From the NCBI RefSeq assembly GCF_002893095.1, contig NZ_PKQQ01000006.1:1-64000 (forward strand): DNA of 64,000 bases. Reading direction: 5' to 3'. The notes beneath the pieces are model-generated. The model did no database searches. It saw only the letters and a list, made by a program, of their open reading frames with translations, and was not told the DNA's origin. Within the stretch, counting starts at the first letter, position 1, and each line of letters starts with the position of its first letter. Made by a program: the position numbers and the translations under genes. This DNA comes from Stenotrophomonas sp. VV52 (GTDB taxonomy: Bacteria > Pseudomonadota > Gammaproteobacteria > Xanthomonadales > Xanthomonadaceae). Positions 60,847 to 64,000 of this stretch are shown here, one piece after another.

Positions 60847-61767
60847 ATGTTCAGTCTTGATGAAACCGTAGCTCCACCGGCCCCCGCGCTCGACGAACTG
60901 GTTCCCTCGCGTTACGCACTCAAGGTCGGCGATATCGACGTACTGGTGGTCAGCGACGGCGTGCTGCCGCTGCCCACCCAGATGCTGGGCCACAACGTTT
61001 CGGCCGCCGAGCGCGCGCCGTGGTTCAAGGACATGTACCTGCCGCCGGACGCGCTGGACTGGGCCCTGAACGTGATGGTGGTGCGCAGTGGCGACCGCAA
61101 CATCCTGATCGACGCCGGTCTCGGCATGGACCCCGATCTGAACCTGCCACGTGCCGGCCAGCTGATCCGCCGCCTGGGCGCATCCGGCATCGACCTGCGC
61201 GAGATCACCGACGTGGTGATCACCCACCTGCACATGGACCACATCGGTGGCCTGCTGGTGGACGGCGTAAGGGAGCAGCTGCGCCCCGACCTGCGCATCC
61301 ACGTCGCTGCTTCCGAAGTTGAGTTCTGGAAGTCGCCGGACTTCACCCGCACCAACATGCCCCCGGGCTTCCCGGATGCGCTGCGCGCCACCGCCACCCA
61401 GTTCCTGGCCGAGTACGGCAGCCAGGTGCACACATTCGAAGATGCGCAGGAGATTGCACCGGGCGTCACCGCGCGTCGCACCGGCGGCCACACTCCCGGC
61501 CACAGCGTGGTGCGGCTGAGCTCGAGGGGCGAAGCGCTCACCTTTGCCGGCGATGCCATCTTCGCGGTCGGCTTCGAACAGCCCAACTGGCACAACGGCT
61601 TCGAACATGACCCCGAAGGCGCCGCCCAGGTGCGCATCGCCCTGCTCAACGAACTGGCCGGCACCGGCGAAATGCTGGTCGCCACCCATCTGCCGTTCCC
61701 CTCGGTGGGCCGCGTCTCCGCCGACGGCGACGCGTTCCGCTGGGTGCCGGTGTTCTGGGACTTCTGA
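60847..61767 (+). CDS. MBL-fold metallo-hydrolase
   Basis: A 306-residue metallo-beta-lactamase-fold protein. The metal site is complete: HLHMDH (127-132), GGHTPGHSVV, the bridging Asp in FAGDAIFAV and His in ATHLPFPSVG. It has no signal peptide. The fold covers lactonases, esterases and other hydrolases, and the sequence (FWKSPDF, GFEHDPEGAAQV) resembles the AidC/AHL-lactonase-like branch, but quorum-quenching activity is not shown. It is followed 45 bp later by a secreted hydrolase with an equal GGAG ribosome-binding site, so the two are probably co-transcribed. Confidence 0.88.
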   Translation: MFSLDETVAPPAPALDELVPSRYALKVGDIDVLVVSDGVLPLPTQMLGHNVSAAERAPWFKDMYLPPDALDWALNVMVVRSGDRNILIDAGLGMDPDLNLPRAGQLIRRLGASGIDLREITDVVITHLHMDHIGGLLVDGVREQLRPDLRIHVAASEVEFWKSPDFTRTNMPPGFPDALRATATQFLAEYGSQVHTFEDAQEIAPGVTARRTGGHTPGHSVVRLSSRGEALTFAGDAIFAVGFEQPNWHNGFEHDPEGAAQVRIALLNELAGTGEMLVATHLPFPSVGRVSADGDAFRWVPVFWDF

Positions 61768-61812
61768 GCCCTCCCCCACGTCGTTCCCCTTTCCCTCGCA
61801 GGAGATAGAACA

Positions 61813-62763
61813 ATGAACACGATCACCCGCACCCTCGCCGCCACCGCCCTTGCCGTGGCTGTCCAGGCTGGCAGCTCTGCAGATGCGGTCAACCCGTCGC
61901 GCCCGGCGCCGGTTGCCACCGCGCACACCCCCAGCACGATCACCACCGCCGATGGCGTGCAGCTGTACTACAAGGACTGGGGCCCGAAAGACGGTCCGGT
62001 GGTGACCTTCAGCCACGGCTGGCCGCTGGACTCGGACAGCTGGGACCCGCAGATGATGTTCCTAGCCAGCAAGGGCTACCGCGTGGTCGCCCACGACCGC
62101 CGCGGCCACGGCCGCTCCAGCCAGCCGTGGGACGGCAACGACATGGACCACTACGCCGACGACCTGGCCACGGTGATCAACACCTTGGGCCTGAAGGACG
62201 TCACCCTGGTGGGCTTCTCCACGGGCGGCGGTGAAGTGGCCCGCTACATCGGCCGCTACGGCACCGACCGTGTAAAGAAGGCCGTGCTGATCAGCGCCGT
62301 GCCGCCCTTCATGCTCAAGACCGCAGACAATCCGGGCGGCGTACCGATCGAGGTCTTCGACGGCATGCGCAAGGGCCAGCTGGAGAACCGCTCGCAGTTG
62401 TTCAAGGACGTTCCCAGCGGCCCGTTCTACGGCTACAACCGTCCGGGCGCGAAACCGAACCAGGCGTTGATTGATGCCTGGTGGGCGCAGGGCATGGCCG
62501 GCGGTTTGAAGAACACTTACGACTCGGTTGCCGCGTTCTCCGCCACCGACTTCCGCGGTGACCTGAAGCGCTTCAACGTGCCCACCCTGATCATCCATGG
62601 CGACGACGACCAGGTGGTGCCGATCGACGTGGGTGGCCGGCAGTCGGCCAAGCTGATCAAGGGTGCGAGGCTGATCGAGTATCCCGGCGCGCCGCACGGG
62701 CTTACCGAAACGCACAAGGACAAGGTCAACCAGGATCTGCTGGCGTTCCTGCAGGAGAAGTGA
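61813..62763 (+). CDS. Exported alpha/beta hydrolase of the non-haem haloperoxidase type
   Basis: A 316-residue enzyme. An N-terminal signal-like segment ([25 protein letters not shown]) is followed by a bacterial perhydrolase/chloroperoxidase-like fold: [38 protein letters not shown] with nucleophile Ser, HGDDDQVVP with Asp and APHGLTETH with His. Relatives act as esterases or cofactor-free haloperoxidases and are usually cytoplasmic, so the export signal is notable. It lies directly after the MBL-fold gene. Confidence 0.92.
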   Translation: MNTITRTLAATALAVAVQAGSSADAVNPSRPAPVATAHTPSTITTADGVQLYYKDWGPKDGPVVTFSHGWPLDSDSWDPQMMFLASKGYRVVAHDRRGHGRSSQPWDGNDMDHYADDLATVINTLGLKDVTLVGFSTGGGEVARYIGRYGTDRVKKAVLISAVPPFMLKTADNPGGVPIEVFDGMRKGQLENRSQLFKDVPSGPFYGYNRPGAKPNQALIDAWWAQGMAGGLKNTYDSVAAFSATDFRGDLKRFNVPTLIIHGDDDQVVPIDVGGRQSAKLIKGARLIEYPGAPHGLTETHKDKVNQDLLAFLQEK

Positions 62764-62795
62764 CCTGGGCCACACGACATGGCCGAGCTCTTCGA

Positions 62796-62820
62796 GGCGC
62801 CGGATCGCCGATCCGGCGCC
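62796..62820. terminator. Hairpin between the hydrolase and LprI-like genes
   Basis: An 11-bp perfect stem GGCGCCGGATC/GATCCGGCGCC with a GCC loop, between two convergent genes; the plus tail is TTGCT. It probably ends transcription in both directions, though U-tracts are weak. Confidence 0.7.
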
Positions 62821-62829
62821 TTGCTGCAC

Positions 62830-63309
62830 CTACTCCCCCGCAGTGGGATAGGAGCCTGCGCACACGTCGCCCTCCTCAGTGCCAGATACCCATTGCTCAA
62901 GCTGTTTGATGCGGTCGCGTGTCAGCTGCTCGTACTCGCCGCTCTGGCACATCGGCAACACGCTGCCGGAGTCCGCAGGGTCTGGGTACCGCGCCGCGAT
63001 CTGTGCATCGCGGAACGCCACCCACGCACGTTGCGCTGCCCGAAACTTCTCCACGAACACCTTGTCGCCTGCATTGGCTGCCAGCACCTTCGCATAGACC
63101 CGGTTGAGCTCGGCATCGGCGCCCTGGGCGCTGTCGCTTGCGCACTGGTTGAGTCCTGCCTGGGACTGGTCGGGGCTATCGCACGCCATCCCATCAGACG
63201 TCTGCGCCGACACCTTCGTCTTGGCGTTCTCCGCGGGCATCTGTGCATGTGCTGTCAGTGTTGGCACAAGGCAGAATGTGAGAACGAGAACTGAGCAACA
63301 TCCTCTCAT
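62830..63309 (-). CDS. Exported LprI/DUF1311-family protein
   Basis: A 159-residue exported protein. The signal peptide is MRGCCSVLVLTFCLVPTLTAHA, and a DUF1311 (lysozyme inhibitor LprI-like) domain follows, with conserved cysteines (MACDS, LNQCASD, MCQSGEYEQL, DVCAGSY) and the family stretch ADAELNRVYAKVLA, RAAQRAWVAFRDAQIAA. Some relatives inhibit lysozyme; most are unstudied. The ATG at 63309 was chosen for the signal peptide. It converges on the haloperoxidase-like gene. Confidence 0.88.
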   Translation of the reverse strand: MRGCCSVLVLTFCLVPTLTAHAQMPAENAKTKVSAQTSDGMACDSPDQSQAGLNQCASDSAQGADAELNRVYAKVLAANAGDKVFVEKFRAAQRAWVAFRDAQIAARYPDPADSGSVLPMCQSGEYEQLTRDRIKQLEQWVSGTEEGDVCAGSYPTAGE

Positions 63310-63475
63310 CGGTTCAACTCCAGAAGGGACACGTGAGCGTAAAGCTGATCCATCTCCTACTGCGTCAAGCTGTAGCCACCGTCCTGCAATGGTGATGGGT
63401 GCTTCCCACGCTCCTGAGGCGGAATGTCTCTCCAGCCTAGTGAACGCTGCGCGAACTTCGGCGGTCTGGCGCAAG

Positions 63476-63958
63476 CTAATGCACGCAGTCCAATGCACGC
63501 TTGATCGCCTCTGCCACCGGATCCGGTGTCAGCGGAACGGCTGCCGTATCGACGATGGAAATCAGCCCGAGCAGATTTCGCACGCTCAGATCCTCCACCG
63601 AGCCCGGGCAGCGGTCCAGGATGTCGACAAGCGCCAGCAGCTCAACCACGCTCAGGTCGAAGACTCGCAGCAGTCGCCGGATGACGCTGAACAGCTCTTT
63701 CCTTGAGACGTCGTCGGGCCCCAGCAGGCGGTTCACGAAGGTGCCGGGCAACTCGGGGTGAACATCGCGAGTGGCGGAAATGGCGCGCAGCACCGCCCCC
63801 ATCGTGAGTGACTCGAAGGGCTCCTGGATGGCGTTGAGGTGCTTCTCAAGCGTGCACCACTGAGGGCTTCCCCAGTCCAGCGTACCGGCGATGTAGCTGA
63901 AGTAGGAGACGAAGTTGACGGTGGTGCGCTCGGGCGCGCCCAGGGATTCAGATGACAT
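63476..63958 (-). CDS. Protein of unknown function (160 residues)
   Basis: A soluble, mostly helical protein starting MSSESLGAPERTTVNFVSYFSYIAG; GGAG lies 7 bases before the ATG. The C-terminal half is rich in leucine and valine (LLRVFDLSVVELLALVDILDRCPGSVEDLSVRNLLGLISIVD), suggesting packed helices. I do not recognise the family. It is in tandem with the LprI-like gene but 166 bp upstream of it, so co-transcription is uncertain. Confidence 0.7.
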   Translation of the reverse strand: MSSESLGAPERTTVNFVSYFSYIAGTLDWGSPQWCTLEKHLNAIQEPFESLTMGAVLRAISATRDVHPELPGTFVNRLLGPDDVSRKELFSVIRRLLRVFDLSVVELLALVDILDRCPGSVEDLSVRNLLGLISIVDTAAVPLTPDPVAEAIKRALDCVH

Positions 63959-64000
63959 GGCGGAACTCCTCAATTGATCATCAAGGTCCGCCGCCCCGCT

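Overview
The window reads as a chromosomal segment of a high-GC gammaproteobacterium of the family Xanthomonadaceae, most likely a Stenotrophomonas. The main clues are the order glmS / glmU / atpCDGAHFEBI, an E3 subunit with a fused lipoyl domain next to a two-lipoyl E2, an algZ-algR-hemC block, and at least four short GTAG-headed hairpins of the SMAG (REP-like) type known from Stenotrophomonas. Gene density is high, almost everything is vertically inherited-looking, and no phage, IS or CRISPR was seen.

Layout. 1-613: start of glmS (minus, cut by the window edge). 691-8577 (plus): an export module (HlyD-type adaptor, MacB-type ATPase, two FtsX-type permeases, PDZ lipoprotein) followed by its own NtrC-type response regulator and histidine kinase; a good sigma-54 promoter with tandem palindromes lies in front of it. 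8582-17135 (minus): glmU, then the whole F1Fo ATP synthase operon with a strong sigma-70 promoter at 17190-17219. 17567-18382: outer-membrane protein. 18470-22676 (minus): lpdA, a small exported protein and aceF, without aceE. 22833-30835: hypoxanthine-DNA glycosylase, OmpW-like protein, glpD-glpK, metQ, a WYL regulator, a LolA-like lipoprotein and a DUF481 porin-like protein. 30840-36186 (minus): hemC, algR, algZ, an esterase and opgH. 36542-40921: small protein, chemoreceptor, SulP transporter.

40961-46365 (minus) is a compact stressosome operon: rsbR, rsbS, rsbT, an RsbX/SpoIIE-like phosphatase fused to an ATPase domain, a histidine kinase and a hybrid kinase/response regulator, all overlapping or nearly so and with no sigma factor gene. 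46521-49798 (minus) is a five-gene translationally coupled operon of unknown purpose: acyl-CoA dehydrogenase-like protein, PIG-L deacetylase, NodS-like methyltransferase, family 2 glycosyltransferase and a SemiSWEET-like membrane protein. It is divergent from 49971-54776 (plus): bacteriophytochrome kinase, Rcp1-type response regulator and hybrid kinase.

54994-56225 holds a class II Fic protein under a cluster of four inverted/direct operator repeats. 56399-59005 is a TonB-dependent receptor. Between it and a FUSC-family gene lies, on the minus strand, what I read as a circularly permuted (two-piece) tmRNA gene: the CCA-ending acceptor part precedes the GGGGCUG-starting coding part. The window ends with a secreted haloperoxidase-like hydrolase and its MBL-fold neighbour, an LprI-like protein and an unrecognised protein.

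The two most interesting items are the permuted tmRNA gene and the uncharacterised five-gene operon beside the phytochrome; the self-regulated sigma-54 export module, the stressosome and the Fic operator array are also worth following up.
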